NCBI RefSeq assembly: GCF_014839805.1
Contig: NC_051117.1
Coordinates: 1,116,001 to 1,180,000 of the forward strand
Source: Manduca sexta
Lineage: Eukaryota > Arthropoda > Insecta > Lepidoptera > Sphingidae
Length of the DNA: 64,000 nucleotides
Direction of reading: 5' to 3'
The notes under the pieces were generated by a model, which was not told where the DNA came from, did not search any database, and saw nothing but the letters and a program-made list of their open reading frames with translations. Below, in pieces: positions 46,871-59,974 of this stretch (positions are counted from its first letter, which is position 1; each line of letters begins with the position of its first letter). The position numbers and the translations under genes are program-made.

Positions 46871-49130
46871 TAATAATTATCGGAAACAGACAAGTTTATG
46901 TTAAACATTCACGCGTTATCTGTTTTAAAAAATAGAATATCCGATTCGAGTTTTTTGTCATAACGAAATTTAATTGTTTTTGTGTAACTTATTTTGTTTT
47001 AGTATTTGGAACTTTGGACTAATTTCCATAAAAATCGTTGATTGCTTTCTTGGTATCAGTTTTCTATTGTCTTTGATTAATGCTTATCTTGTTTCTGCTA
47101 CTATCCCACTATTTGAGGTCTTCGCAACAAGCTTTCCTATCCTTGTAGCAGCAACGGTTTGAACTGGCCTCCTGCCTGATATCCACTCAGGGACGCACTA
47201 CACTCTCTAAGAATATTGTTTTTAAAACTCAGTCCGGCCGAATTTGAGAATTAAGTCCAAGACATCCCCAGTCCACAGTCGGTATGTACTGTTACTAGGC
47301 CAAGGGGCCGATATAGATAAGAAGGTTAAAATAACTTGTTCAATTGATTTACGAAGCGTTCAATTATGATTTGTGACCTTTATTAAACGAAGTAGATCTT
47401 GCTTAAACAGTTCTCAACGATATCTAGATTTTCGTATAATTAACTGTAAGAAGTATATTTTTACCACTTATGTCACCAACTTACGTATATATGCAATTTT
47501 CAATTGTCTTCTATTTGATAATACGTTTACAAATATGAATGTCGATTCCCAAGAATTATTACAATATAGTAAATATGACGTCTTCTAAAGTCCTGTGCAC
47601 ACGTCCTTGTTTCTTTTCGGAAGGCGTTAACTCGCACTAATCAACTGATACGATAAACCCAAAGATATAACTTATGTATGAAACTTGCTTAGTATGGAAT
47701 ATCTCTCGTTAGTCCTAGATTGTTCCCAGCTTGATTAAACTGTTGGAAAGCAAATTTAGATATTGGTATTTCATATATAAACTTAAAGATAATTGGCCTC
47801 CAATAATTAGGACTTGGAGAGTTAAACATCCAGCTAGAAGGACCAAAGTTAAATAACCTAAATAGAGTGTTTCGGTCGCGGGAACGATTTCGGTATAAAC
47901 GTATCTCGTTTAAAAATATCCTCGCTTGACCGGTGCTTATTTTCGGAGCCAATCCGACAGAACAATGGGTCGATAACTTGAATCGAAGCTAATTTTCTGG
48001 TCTGTTGACCTTATTGAGACTTTTAAGGCTAGCCAAAAAGAGTGTTTGGCACGATTTCTTACTTAACTATCGTACGAAATACCGAGTATTTCTCAGTATT
48101 ATTCGCTTATTTGTATAGATCAAATACATATTTAGTTCATGCGTTGAACTATTGGTCCTGATATTTGATTTTTTAGCCAGATAACACCATGTATATAATA
48201 AAGACATACAGTTTCTAAATTTAGACATAAGAGATATAGGAATTGTGGTAGGAAGTGTCTAATTTCTAATAATAGCGATTCTAAAAATACTTTCACTAAA
48301 AATAATCGGTATTACTCCAGAAAGCGTGCTCTTTACTCCGGTACCAGATTTAAAAAGCGGGTGGAATCAACAAATCTGCTAATGGACTATCAGATAAAGA
48401 ACATAAAATTTTACCAACTTACAAAACAATGCCGCTTACGAAAATCGCCACCAGTTCGCTTGCACTGATCTCCGACCAAGCAGTTCATATAAAATGTCGT
48501 TTTAAATCTTTAATATCGCCTACGTGGCTCAAGAGGCCCCGCGGCCGAGGTCGTCAACCACAGTTACATCATCGCGAATTTTTTATACACACGTCATAGT
48601 TTGTGACCACCCACTGTCTACTTGGCAATTAACGTCGAATTGGTAGTTTAGTTTGGCAAAATACGGATGACGTATGTAGGTAATTGCTAGATATGTTTTT
48701 ATCCTGTTACATACTGGACGTGGTATTGTGTTGTAATAAAATGTTTACCTTGATGTCGGCTTTGCGAACGATTTTGGTACTTTTCCTAGAAGCGCTTAAA
48801 TTACAGTTAGGGGCTAGTTTAATATTTGACGATGATCGATTCAAAAAGTGTACGTATTTAAATACTGATATGCAGATGAAGGAGTCGTCGATAACATTTT
48901 GCGTAAAGATTATTATAATGAATAAAAACAGATATTGAAATGTAACAATTTATTCAGTTGCATATTTTATATTAATTCAATTACGTAAGTGAATTGAACA
49001 AAAAATCTGTATGTAGCAATATCAATGTGTCATTCACTTACTGTACTTTGTATAGGTCAAGAATAAATTATCAAAACAATAATAAATACAATTATAAATT
49101 TTGAATTTTATTATCGCTCATAACTAAAAT
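46871..49130. other. No gene seen
   Basis: AT-rich. Several frames of 60-90 codons, none with recognisable motifs. Confidence 0.4.
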
Positions 49131-49135
49131 GCTCT

Positions 49136-49172
49136 TAATAATATCAGCCCAATACTAGGACAGTATAATACA
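49136..49172 (-). repeat. SINE-B 3' remnant
   Basis: 'aataatatcagcccaatact' and 'aggacagtataata' match the tail end of SINE-B in minus orientation. Very short. Confidence 0.45.
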
Positions 49173-49204
49173 CGTTTAATATTATTTTATCCTATAAGAA
49201 AAAT

Positions 49205-49370
49205 ATAAAGGTGCATCCACGAACGGCGTTTCAATTGCCCGTCCAACCGACCATGCGTGCCGGAGTGGTTCGTGCGAGCTCGGCTGGCTCCGTGCGGGTT
49301 GCCGTTGCCTCGCATCGGTGGGCGTAAATGGTGCCGAGTCAAAGGGTGGCGCTAGTGCCCCATCTCCGAG
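49205..49370. other. GC-rich patch
   Basis: Contains 'gtgccggagtggttcgtgcg', 'agctcggctggctccgtgcg' and 'cgttgcctcgcatcggtggg'. Sharp borders against AT-rich DNA suggest a small regulatory island or an inserted repeat. A 63-codon minus-strand frame spans it (49373 to 49182) without a known motif. Confidence 0.3.
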
Positions 49371-50608
49371 CATTTTACTTGAAGTTTGCCTGTTTTAAGC
49401 TTTAAGATTGGCTAGAAGTGCGGTTAGAAAGGTTTGAATGGGTGTGTTGCACGATTGTGTGGTGGCACAGTTAGGTTTTAGGTCTTTGCACTAATTCTGG
49501 GATGTTGGAGATTGAATAGTAAGTACCTACAATGAGCTGTAGTCATCAAATGCTCTTTTGTGACATCTTTGTGCTACTTCCTACACGAAAGGCATTTACA
49601 TCGAAATACAACACTTTCGAAATTCCAAAAAAAAAACATTCAGTACAATATCGACCTTTCATCGAACCTTAAGAATAAAAACTTGCATAAAAAATGTCAT
49701 TCATCATTTCATTAATATTTTGTAAACCGTCTGATGGACAGATGTAGGCAAACTTCTTTCCTTATTGACAAGACATTTCGACAACCAGCTCGAAACTCGT
49801 TTAATATTTGCTAGTATTATGGTTATGTAACGCTTACTCGTTTTTGCGAGCCTTGTGCACCTTGAACGAAGTAAATAAAAAATGGGTTGTTGAAAATATT
49901 TAAGAATTTAATGTTGTTTCATACACTACTAAGTCTTAATTCATTCAGCACTTTGATGATTTATCCGCGATTATGATGCTTGAAGTCATGTTAAACTCAT
50001 TATTTTGTGGGCCTGTGACCGAAAACATATACATTATTATTAGAGTATATTGAAGTTTATAATTATTGTTTCGAGTCAAAGCAAACATAGTCGGTAGGTC
50101 TCTCGAAGGTGTGACTTCGCGCTAAATCCTGACCTACTCATCCACCATTCAGTTATATAAAAAGATAACATATATTTTAAACCTTGTAATGATCGCAATG
50201 GGATTGCGTGACGTCAAGGCTCGCAAAAAGCCTCAATAGTACTTTTTTGGCATTCAGCCGTCCCAACCGTCTCTGATATTGCAGTTACACACGTCAGTGC
50301 GCCTTTTGTTCGCCTTTTCTATCACAATTCACCACGCATTTCAGTTACAGCATAGAAACATAGATTTATTGCAAATGTGAATAAAAAACAATAGTCTTGA
50401 TGAAGCAGAATTAGTACCGTTGGATTTGATAAGCTATTGTCTATGTTTTGTTTTATATCTATATATTTTTACAGAACCAATAACACCAATGCAACTATCA
50501 TAATATTGTTCTTATTTTCCTTAATGAGTTTATGGTTCGACGTTATTAAGTTTTGATAATGCGCATTCGCAAATGTTAAAATTACTAATAATGCCTATAA
50601 GAGAGAAT

Positions 50609-51196
50609 TTAAAGTATATATGTATTTACAAAGGACAACCTAGAGAAACAAAGCCCAATTCTCGTTCCAAATTGGCAATAACCTAAAAACACAATGCACA
50701 CGCCGTCCGATGTTTGCGTCTCCGCACTCGCTGTACACTTTATTCCCTCTTCGAACAAATAAACCATCACTGATCGTTCGATTGTTACCAAGTGTTACGT
50801 ACGTACGTTCCCAGTCCGCCGTCCATTCGGTACGCCCGTGAGATTTTGAATATTGAAAATTTGCTTTGAACTCAACTCTGATTGTTTCGTTTGACGTACA
50901 TGCAAACATGTTTGCGCATATAAATCTTGTTTTAATACTTTTCCGTTGTTGGATGCGTCAGTGTTTGAAGGTTTATGTTTACGTTCATAGGGATTGGGGA
51001 GTTGGTAGGTGTGGTGCAGATGGTGAAGGTAGAGTTTCTGTGTTTCTGGTGCTATTGGGTCATGGTCGGTTCCTCCAGTTGGAACATCTGTTTCAAAATC
51101 AGGTGATTGATGTCTATCTAGCTTTGTGATGAGTTGTATATTGTGTTTGTCAACTTTGACATAGCAGATAACAGTTTGTTGTATAATCAATGTCAT
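50609..51196 (-). pseudogene. Overlapping protein-like frames, possible exon or relic
   Basis: A 133-codon frame (51196 to 50795) overlaps an 89-codon frame (50909 to 50640) on the same strand. The first contains 'DFETDVPTGGTDHDPIAPET', the second 'GRTEWTADWERTYVTLGNNR'. The two frames in succession could be one gene broken by a frameshift, but I recognise no domain and saw no clean splice acceptor. Chance is a serious alternative. Confidence 0.2.
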
Positions 51197-51199
51197 TAA

Positions 51200-53400
51200 A
51201 TTATCACTCAGCGGTAATGTATGCGTGATTGATGTTCTGTGAGGAATCCAACTGAACGAAATTACATCTCAGATGATGCACCGTCGAAAGATCACTTCAA
51301 GCATTGACGCAGTTTAATCCAATACTTGAAGAAGTTAAAGCTTATGATTATATCATTATTGTATTGAATCCAATAATGTTTCATCTAATGACGTGCATAC
51401 CGCCATTATTTATAATTCTATTACTGCAAAAGAATACAATTAAATTCCAGCAATCACGATAAAAACCATTGCAATTTAACACGAGGAAGACACTAATGAT
51501 GAACAAAAAAACATGATTCATTACTAAAGTGAACGTAGATCCATGTTTGTATACAAAACATCACCTTGATACAAAAATGTTTGCGGTAACCGTTTGAAAC
51601 GTCTGGTTGGGTAGTCAACACCTTTCTAACTTCAATGACACCGATTTCAGCTGTGAAATAAGCATTTATTAAGACTTCAATCCTGCGATGTGCAGTTTGA
51701 ATGGATTCAATGAATTCGAGATTTAGTGTTAATTAGTTAGACAAACGCACACTTACGCCTTTTGGCCCCGAAGGAGTAGGAGAGGGACAGCGCTTAAGGA
51801 GCTGCTTGTATATGAAAGTATCACATTTTGAATATCGAATATATAGTATAGTAAATAAGTCTCCAACTGTAATCTGATCATTTTTCCATCGGACACATTA
51901 ATGCAAGTTTATAATTCTCCAGCACAGTGAACCCTAACTCCGCAACAATATTAATAAAACTCGAACGCGTCTATTCATAAATTTAACTAGCAATCCGGCC
52001 AGTTATCGCTACTTCGAACGGTCCTGAACTATCGTAAAGTTTTATAATAAGAAGAAAAAATAAGAAGAAAATGTCGACCGACTTGTGGCAGTTTCCCGGA
52101 AAACTTGAGAGCGTGGTGCCATTTTACTGTGTGCAATTTGCGGTCCGCGACAACTCTTTAATGCTTGCGCCGAGAAAAATGTGGCATTTTTGCATTGGCA
52201 ACGTTTTTTAATGTTTTCTCGGATGGATGTGAGACGGGTTTTATGCCGAGACTGGGGATGCCGGATTCATAAATAAATGGGTTAACGCTTTCCTTTTGTC
52301 ATTACGTTTCCAGGATTGTCGGCATGAGAATATATTTATTGTTTGCGGACGTCTATATTGATTATGTTCATTCCTACCGGCAACTACGCGAGGAAATATA
52401 AAAAAAAAATCCAACATAAAACTAGTAGGGTAGGGTAGTCCCAAACCTAAAATTATAAGAAAGAAATCATTTGAGCATTTCTTAAAATAATGTACGTAAC
52501 GAAATTTTGTTCACGTGACTGAAATTTTCGTAACAATATTTATGAAAACTATTTCGTTACATTTATTTAAAAATACTCATTTACCCTCCTGTGGTAATCC
52601 ACTACGATTCTGAACCATGGGGGTCATCATTCGCATATTACAGTGAATTACCACGCCTGAGATAATTATGAAGTAATTGTTTTCGTTATTGAGACATTGG
52701 TTCGTAGATGATTCATAGATTTTTCGCAATTAATCCAAGCTGTTAATTGTGTTCCGTGAGTAATTCTTTTCGGACAATGAAGCAATGATTGTGAACGCGT
52801 CAAGTGATCATTTGCAATTGTCTTTTTTATATAGGAATTAGATTTCTGAATAGATTTTGTGTGTGAAGGTTTTTCTGGATAATTTACATTATGACAAAAA
52901 TACAGGTCATTATAGACAATATGATTATTGATATTATTAGCATACTTAATTTCTGTACGAATTGGATGTGATATAAAGATATAAAACTACATTTTTATGT
53001 TTAATGTTAAAAAATTAAAATAATTTAGTTTTTTTGTAAAGAAAAAGTAATTTTGAGAATAATCCTAAAATAGCTACACTAAAATACATTTTTTTAACAC
53101 CATGCTATGATTTACACGTGTAATCAGGCTAAAACCAGTGAATCATTTCGAAATTCGCGTCAGCCACCTACCAACGCGTACAGACAAATTTTCGTACAAA
53201 CAGTTTATTATTAACGTCGTCTCGGCTATGAAGAAAAAATTAAATCGTCCGCATTCCACACTGGCCGATTCACGCGGACAGTAACGTTAAAATCCTTAAT
53301 AATAAGTACAAAAGTTTGCTTTTTGTTTGCACTTTACACATTTGTTATAAATCAATATTATTTTTTGCAAATATAATAAAATGAATAGTGACATGGGCTT
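51200..53400. other. No gene seen
   Basis: AT-rich; no recognisable repeat or frame. Confidence 0.4.
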
Positions 53401-53404
53401 ATTT

Positions 53405-53677
53405 TTATTTCGAAAAAATACACGTTTCTTGTGGGATTTTTATATCCGATAAAAAATCGTTTCTTACATTATAGCTATGGCCTATAATATCAGTGAAAAG
53501 GTACCTCTGTCTATCGGTGAAATTATATTGAGACTGCAGTATCAGTTCCTGGCATAGCCGATAACCATAGTCAGTTGACCACTTTTCATACGAGCCGGTT
53601 AGCTCGTCTGCTTTCAAAGACAAAACAGTCTTCGTACAGTATACCTGCCAGAGATTACGCTCCGAATTGACAAACAA
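53405..53677 (-). CDS. Unrecognised 90-codon open frame
   Basis: The protein-like composition includes 'LKADELTGSYEKWSTDYGYR' and 'QYNFTDRQRYLFTDIIGHSY', with no hydrophobic segment. Codon use is mixed, not the A/T-homopolymer pattern of chance frames here. The start shown is a TTG, so if real the region is probably an internal or terminal exon. AATAAA overlaps the stop codon on the minus strand. No homolog recalled. Confidence 0.2.
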   Translation of the reverse strand: MFVNSERNLWQVYCTKTVLSLKADELTGSYEKWSTDYGYRLCQELILQSQYNFTDRQRYLFTDIIGHSYNVRNDFLSDIKIPQETCIFSK

Positions 53678-53679
53678 AT

Positions 53680-56600
53680 TTGTAGTGTAAAATAATCAGA
53701 AATAACTATTATAACTAGAACGGAAGCATTTAACCAAAACCATACATCGCCCTAAAATATTCCCTACGATGAGACCACATCAGACGATCCCGATGTGTTT
53801 AAAAGTTCTACGTAGTGACCACTTCAAAGCGGAGTTTCGGTTAACGTTGACTTCGAGGAGTCAGACGGTTTAAGATAACTTGTGTAGAAAATTGTGAAAT
53901 AATTTAATATCCTTGATTTTAAAACTACTCGGAAATACTGATGAACTATTTAAAAATTTTGTAGCAATCATTGTTGTTTGGTTTTAATAGTAACTTATAC
54001 CTATCAAGCACATACTTGCGGATTTAAAAATGTCTAAATACAATGAATATTAAATCTATAAACCTTTTGTTTCGTATCTCATGCCCAAAGTTAATTTATT
54101 ATTTTTTCAATAAAATATGTAGTAAGTCAAATATTATTGACGCAAAACACTATAGTATCATTTATTATCAGTTCAAGCACTTTAATTGGTGTGTTTATTA
54201 CAGGTAATTGTAGACATAAATGAATTTTCCTTCCTTAAATTGAACAACTTCTAATGTCGCACATTGTTCAAAATCAAACTAACTCCAGTGAAACAGTGTA
54301 ACAATTATAAAACAGTTTAAGTATATTTTACTAATTAATGGCTGTTGAATAGTTACTCCACAACTACCTATTTTGCAGCGATTTATCAAGTGTCATGATG
54401 CAATAAAAGTCATTTTTTTAGAATTTATTAGTACAAGAATTCATCCGATACCATGATTATAGTATAAAATTTCATTTGTCAGTCAATCTAAAATAGATTC
54501 TATGGTAGTCTTTGTTGTCACCTCACCTTCCAAGGTCGAACCAATGGTCAAAAGCCAAGAGTGCGTGTTAGTGTATAATCATGGTTGACCTTGTACTAAT
54601 CGATTCAACATCAAGATGCCGCGCCTTACGCCGAACGGTCGAATCGCCCATACCAGCCTATGTAAGCATAAACATTACAGAAGCGATCGCTTTTTCATAC
54701 AACATGTCTGAACTGTAAGTAGGTTAGTTAAAAGTTGAGTTTAGAGTGAGTCAACTTTTATGATCTATTTATGTGGCGTTAAATAGCTGTTGCCGGGAAG
54801 ATTTTCTTGGTTGATTTGTTTTGTACCAGAAATATGTAAGCTGGAAAGTATCTCACGCTGCCTAAGGATGGAAATACATATTAAGATACATATTCATAAT
54901 TGATGTAGAATAAAATCAAATTGATATAAAAAATCTGAACAGTGACAACTAATATAATATTTTACTTTTAGTTCTTCCAAATCTTTTTCTTTTTTATGGC
55001 GACAAAGTGACCCCATTGCTGCTGATGATACGTAGAGTGGAGTCCAGTAGAATGTCGACTGACTAGAGATGATGGCCGCCCGACAGTCGACACAATTATG
55101 CCGCTCTACACAGACTGATCCCGGAACGCGACACATTTACGTGGACACTATGGCGGGTTTTAACGCCTTGTGTATGGTGGTCGCTATCTGGGCGGATATC
55201 AAATATATCCTACCACAAGCCGCCGCTGTATCGTTTTGTACGCACTGCATACATATTAAATAGATAGATAACAAATCATAATGGCCAATTCGGAAACATT
55301 CCTCGATTCACCCTCTTCCTCAATATTAGAGAATTGATTTCGACATGAACTTTGTAAGACAGTTTTCCTCCCAGCGGACGCGACACAAATGTACTAATTA
55401 ATTTGAGACGTTTGAAAACTGATCCATTAACGGCTTTGGGCGAGACGTCGGCGTTAGGGATGGTTGTTTCGGGCAATGGATTATTTTTGGGAGATATGCC
55501 ACTTTTATTTTAAGTGTTGCTTTTAGTGAGAACGAGTTATGTGAAAATTTGTATATAACTACAAAAAATATGGTGAATAAAATACACCTAATATTAAATA
55601 ACATTTTAATATTAACAACTGATTTATTGATATTTTAATATTAGCAATGAGTAATTGCTATATCGTTGTATATAGTGTATTTATTTTTGACTCATCAGGA
55701 CACATTATTATAGCCTATAATTTCCGTTTAATGTACTTATTTATTTGTTTGTAATTTATTTATCATAATTCAACGAACTCATGACCACATTACCTGCTTA
55801 TTATACCTCTTTTCCGTTAAAAATTAGTCAACTTAAACGATTACTGTATTACTAACTATAAATTAAACAATGTTACTCCAGTCTTACATTATTCAAATCC
55901 AAACAAGGATTTAGTTCTTACGTCTAACAAAATAGCACCTAAAATGCTAAAGCGCAATATCAGACTTCAACGAATTTCGAAATTGGTTTTGAGATTAAAA
56001 CTGCTAATGAAAAAAGAACATAGTTTACTTTACTGTGAGATAAAGCTGAATCAGCACTGATGACACGTGTCATGATCATTCACAAGAACACGAACACAAT
56101 AAGATTCGCGGAAACGCGCCGGCATGGCACAGAAAAACGTCTCGAACGATAATTATCAGAAACAATGGCCGGCGGCGTTATCGGTGAACAAAATGCATAG
56201 CAAGGCTACCAAGACAAACGAGGCGGGAATCAGTTTAATTGGTCGTATTTTATGATGCAGAATAAGAGACTATTTATATCGTGCGAAGGCCGTGTTGCAT
56301 CATAGCCAGGTGATTTGTGAAGAAACACCTATAAACAAAACTGTTTTTGATATTCCTGTTTGTGTAGCGTTAAAAGAGAAAGCCGGTCGGTACGAGCTTC
56401 AAGGCTTCAGTCGTTTTTTGATTGTACATAGCTACGTACAGCTTGTGAGATTTTCATTTGTAAAGTCGGAATATGATAGATGCACATGTTACGATTCAAA
56501 TCCCTTGTATTTCTGTTGCTCAATACTTTTATTGATGTTTATTGCTTAATTCAGCAGTGAATTATGTAAATTATAATAATTTTACTATACGTAGTAGAGT

Positions 56601-59590
56601 GTAAGAACAGAAACAAATAGTTCTAAACAAATTTTGTGAATGAAATTAAATGCCTCAATAATAGCATCAAAATCCACTTAACGATCTATGAATGGTGCGC
56701 CAATAAGTTTATTTAAAACATCACAAGAATGTATTGACGTCAAGTCTTTTAGATAATTTTTAAAATATTAGTAATCCGCAAGTACAGATAAAATCAGCAA
56801 AGACGTCAATAATTAATGACTGCACCATTGCTGATTATGTATTAAATTACATAATATTGCTGATTTTTATGATATAACAATATTTATGAGTCATTATGAA
56901 AGAATGCATTCAATTGATTATTTGATTATTCTTTGTTTCAGGTATGTATCCGTGAAAAGTAATTAAAATGAAGATAAATCCTTATAAGACAAATTTATGT
57001 AATAGATTGTTAAGGTAAGTAATATATAAAATATAATACATGAATAAATAATTTATAATGCGTTAAATTGATCAGAAATATGTTGTTCACCTTCATTCTA
57101 ATCAGTCGACAATTATGAAACATAATGTAATCTAGATCGATTATGAGAAACGATCGTCAGTACTTTATTTATTGCAATATGTATTTATAAGAACATCCGT
57201 ATAGACACTGACTAAAGTATTTACAGCAAACGTAGATAATAAAAATATACCACCATTTTGTTTTAAAATAGTATTTAGGGTGTTTTATACTAAAATTTAT
57301 TAACTACCTATCTTAGTCCCAGTGTAGTAAATTACCACATTAACCACAAACATTTGTGATATAACAAAGGGACCGTAGATTTAATCGAAGCATTCGCAAA
57401 TTCGACGTTTTATTACAACGGCGGATGCGATATCGTCCCGCGACAGGACCGTAACAAACCTTAATTCAGTTCGGACAAGTAATCTCGAATCAAATGGAGT
57501 TATTTAAACACCATCGGAATTTGGTTTTGCTTGCAAATGTCTGAAATCATTAGTAGAGATTTGTTATGTTCGAAGTGTCGAAACGGAAGTAGATTTCATT
57601 AGTTTCTTTGGTTATTCCATTCTATTCTGATTTTATAATTTTTCAATTAATTTTTTTAATTAAAATATCATAGATGTAGAACTTAGTGAACCAAACGACA
57701 CGAACAAACCATCCAACAAACCAATCTGGCATAATAATGTTTTTTATCTAGCGTACAGCGAATATCAACTGTCAGTAACGCATTTAGTCTCTAAAACGTT
57801 GATCCTGTTTCAAACCAAATCCGACCACTAACAGTACAAAGCAATCAAGGAGCCATCCATCCACATCGCAGCACGCTAATCAATGTCCATTCCTTCAGTT
57901 GGGCCATGAATAATGGTCTTCGGTGTACAACCGATAAGATGTGTTAGCGGATCAATTCGTTGCTATTGTTAGCCTTTGTGACCGGGCCCAGTGCGATAAC
58001 TCGACGTGAATGAGCCGCCACTTTGCCTTCATTGAATTGTTTGACACGCACAACACCTATTGCATCGTGTGACGTCGCCTTTATAGCATGCCGTGGTGTT
58101 GGTAGCTTGTTTGTACTTATTACTATTGTTAGGTTGGCACCATTGATTTTATGATATGTACTAGTAACGAAAGGTTTTATTAATTTCGTTTATTTTCTTC
58201 TAAGGAAAGAAAATACAATTGATGATGACTTTATTTAATTTTAAATAAAATGTCGGTATCCATCAAATGATTCGTCATTGCTAATAGTTACATCCATTTT
58301 GCAGCAACTGATAATTATAGCTTGTGTTTTATTTGTTAGGGTTTTCATCACTTTTTGTTACAGTACTTGAAAATCCGATCTAAACATTAATGCGATTAGC
58401 ATTTTGTTTAGTTTGGGAAAACCGTTAGTAACAAGAAAAATACATACCTAACCAGAGTAAATTGATATTGTGACCATGTGTTACGATAAGCACACTAGAA
58501 ATTGGAGATCTGTAAAAACAATATGTTTGTACGTAAATATGTTCTTACAGATTCATATTAATGTCCAGACCTCCAGAACACTAAATCAGATTAGAACATC
58601 CATTACTTTTAGGAAGTAAGTGGAACGCGGCGAAATCTAGGTGACCTCGGCCGGTCTGGCTCTAGTGCCACGTCTCGTGAGATAAAGGATGTGATGCTGA
58701 ACTGGTTGGAATGATCTTATCATAATGCTAGCTGGAAAACCGGTATATGTGATGATAATTTATTGGTAAGCTCAATAGTAACTATAATTAAGATCGAATT
58801 GTAGATCTTGTGTTTTTAACTAACATGCTTTTAATATTAAGTTTTCTTTAGTAAAGTCCTTTACCTGTAAAAATAAAAAAATATATATGTACCTGTAGTT
58901 GGTCATCTTGATTTTACCTGTTAATAGTATTTCCATGTATGTAGATTAATTGAATCATTTTAAGGGCCTAAGAAAATCATATGTCCAAATAACACAAAAG
59001 GTACGTTCCAATTGATTTCACAAAATTTATCAAGAAACTTTGAGATCTTAGAAAACCCGTTGTTCCACCTCGGCCCTGTCAAGCGAATGCAACCGTTAGG
59101 TAGGACGCTTTATGGGTGGTTAAAATATTAATACTTGCTAGCCCCTAATCTTATCTCGTGTTTACGAGTTCTGTCTCCCAAATGCTAGTAACCTTAAATT
59201 GCACCTCAGAAATATATATATTTAAATGAAGAACAAGTAAGTACTGTGTTCGTCATAAATATATAGGAATAGATTTACTGGAACAGGACAATGAACTGTG
59301 AGAATGATCAGAGAAACAACTTAAACTAGAACACAAAGAAACATTTTGGAAACAAATGAGTAACTCGATCTTGAAGATCAAAATGCAATACTTTGTGTGA
59401 CTCTATGAAAGCACTAAAAAAGCTTGTAAGTTATAGAAAAGAATGTCTAAAATTTTATCAATCAATTTAGAATCTTATGGAAATGACAATTTACGATAAT
59501 TTACGTGAAGAAAAAGTGGTTATAGCTTTAGTATTTGAATTGAAAATCCAGATTCTAGAATGATAATATCCTAACGGATACTTAAGAAGA
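53680..59590. other. Long AT-rich stretch, no gene seen
   Basis: Nearly 6 kb without an identifiable repeat or gene. Minor GC-rich spots at about 55070-55230 and 56100-56230 ('gccggcggcgttatcgg') have small frames only. Confidence 0.4.
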
Positions 59591-59591
59591 A

Positions 59592-59972
59592 TTGATTTTG
59601 CTCCTATGGCGTCTAGTTATGGCGAATGCGGCCAACTTTTTGGAGAGAAACTATATTGTATGGGTTATTTACGGTTATGGTTTTGGCAATTTTTCAGTTG
59701 GAAGTTTTCATGTTTTATTACTACGCAAGTTATTTCGTAATGCCAAATATATGCTTATGAATCCTGTATATTTGGAATTGGTTCTATTTTTGTCTGTTAC
59801 CAAGATATCTTTGTTAGATCGAACGCGTTATTCTATTTTAATAACTCAAAAAATAACCACGACTATGGAATACCATAAGTATATTTTTCAGTATGAGGGC
59901 TTCGAAATCTGTCCAGATAATGCGACGTCTTCTGCAGTCAAGTACATATGCAACGGGCTTAGTATCATATAG
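59592..59972 (+). CDS. Unrecognised 126-codon open frame
   Basis: Opens with a TTG; the first ATG is at codon 10 (59619). Mostly hydrophobic in the first two thirds ('WVIYGYGFGNFSVGSFHVLL') and more polar at the end ('YEGFEICPDNATSSAVKYIC'). One of the longest frames in the window, but in 64 kb at this AT content a frame this long can arise by chance. No family recalled, no initiator or poly(A) signal noted. Confidence 0.2.
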   Translation: MILLLWRLVMANAANFLERNYIVWVIYGYGFGNFSVGSFHVLLLRKLFRNAKYMLMNPVYLELVLFLSVTKISLLDRTRYSILITQKITTTMEYHKYIFQYEGFEICPDNATSSAVKYICNGLSII

Positions 59973-59974
59973 AT

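Noticed and set aside
57604..57626. Match to the start of miR-9 ('tctttggttat')
   Set aside because: Similarity stops after 11 bases and I saw no convincing precursor hairpin.
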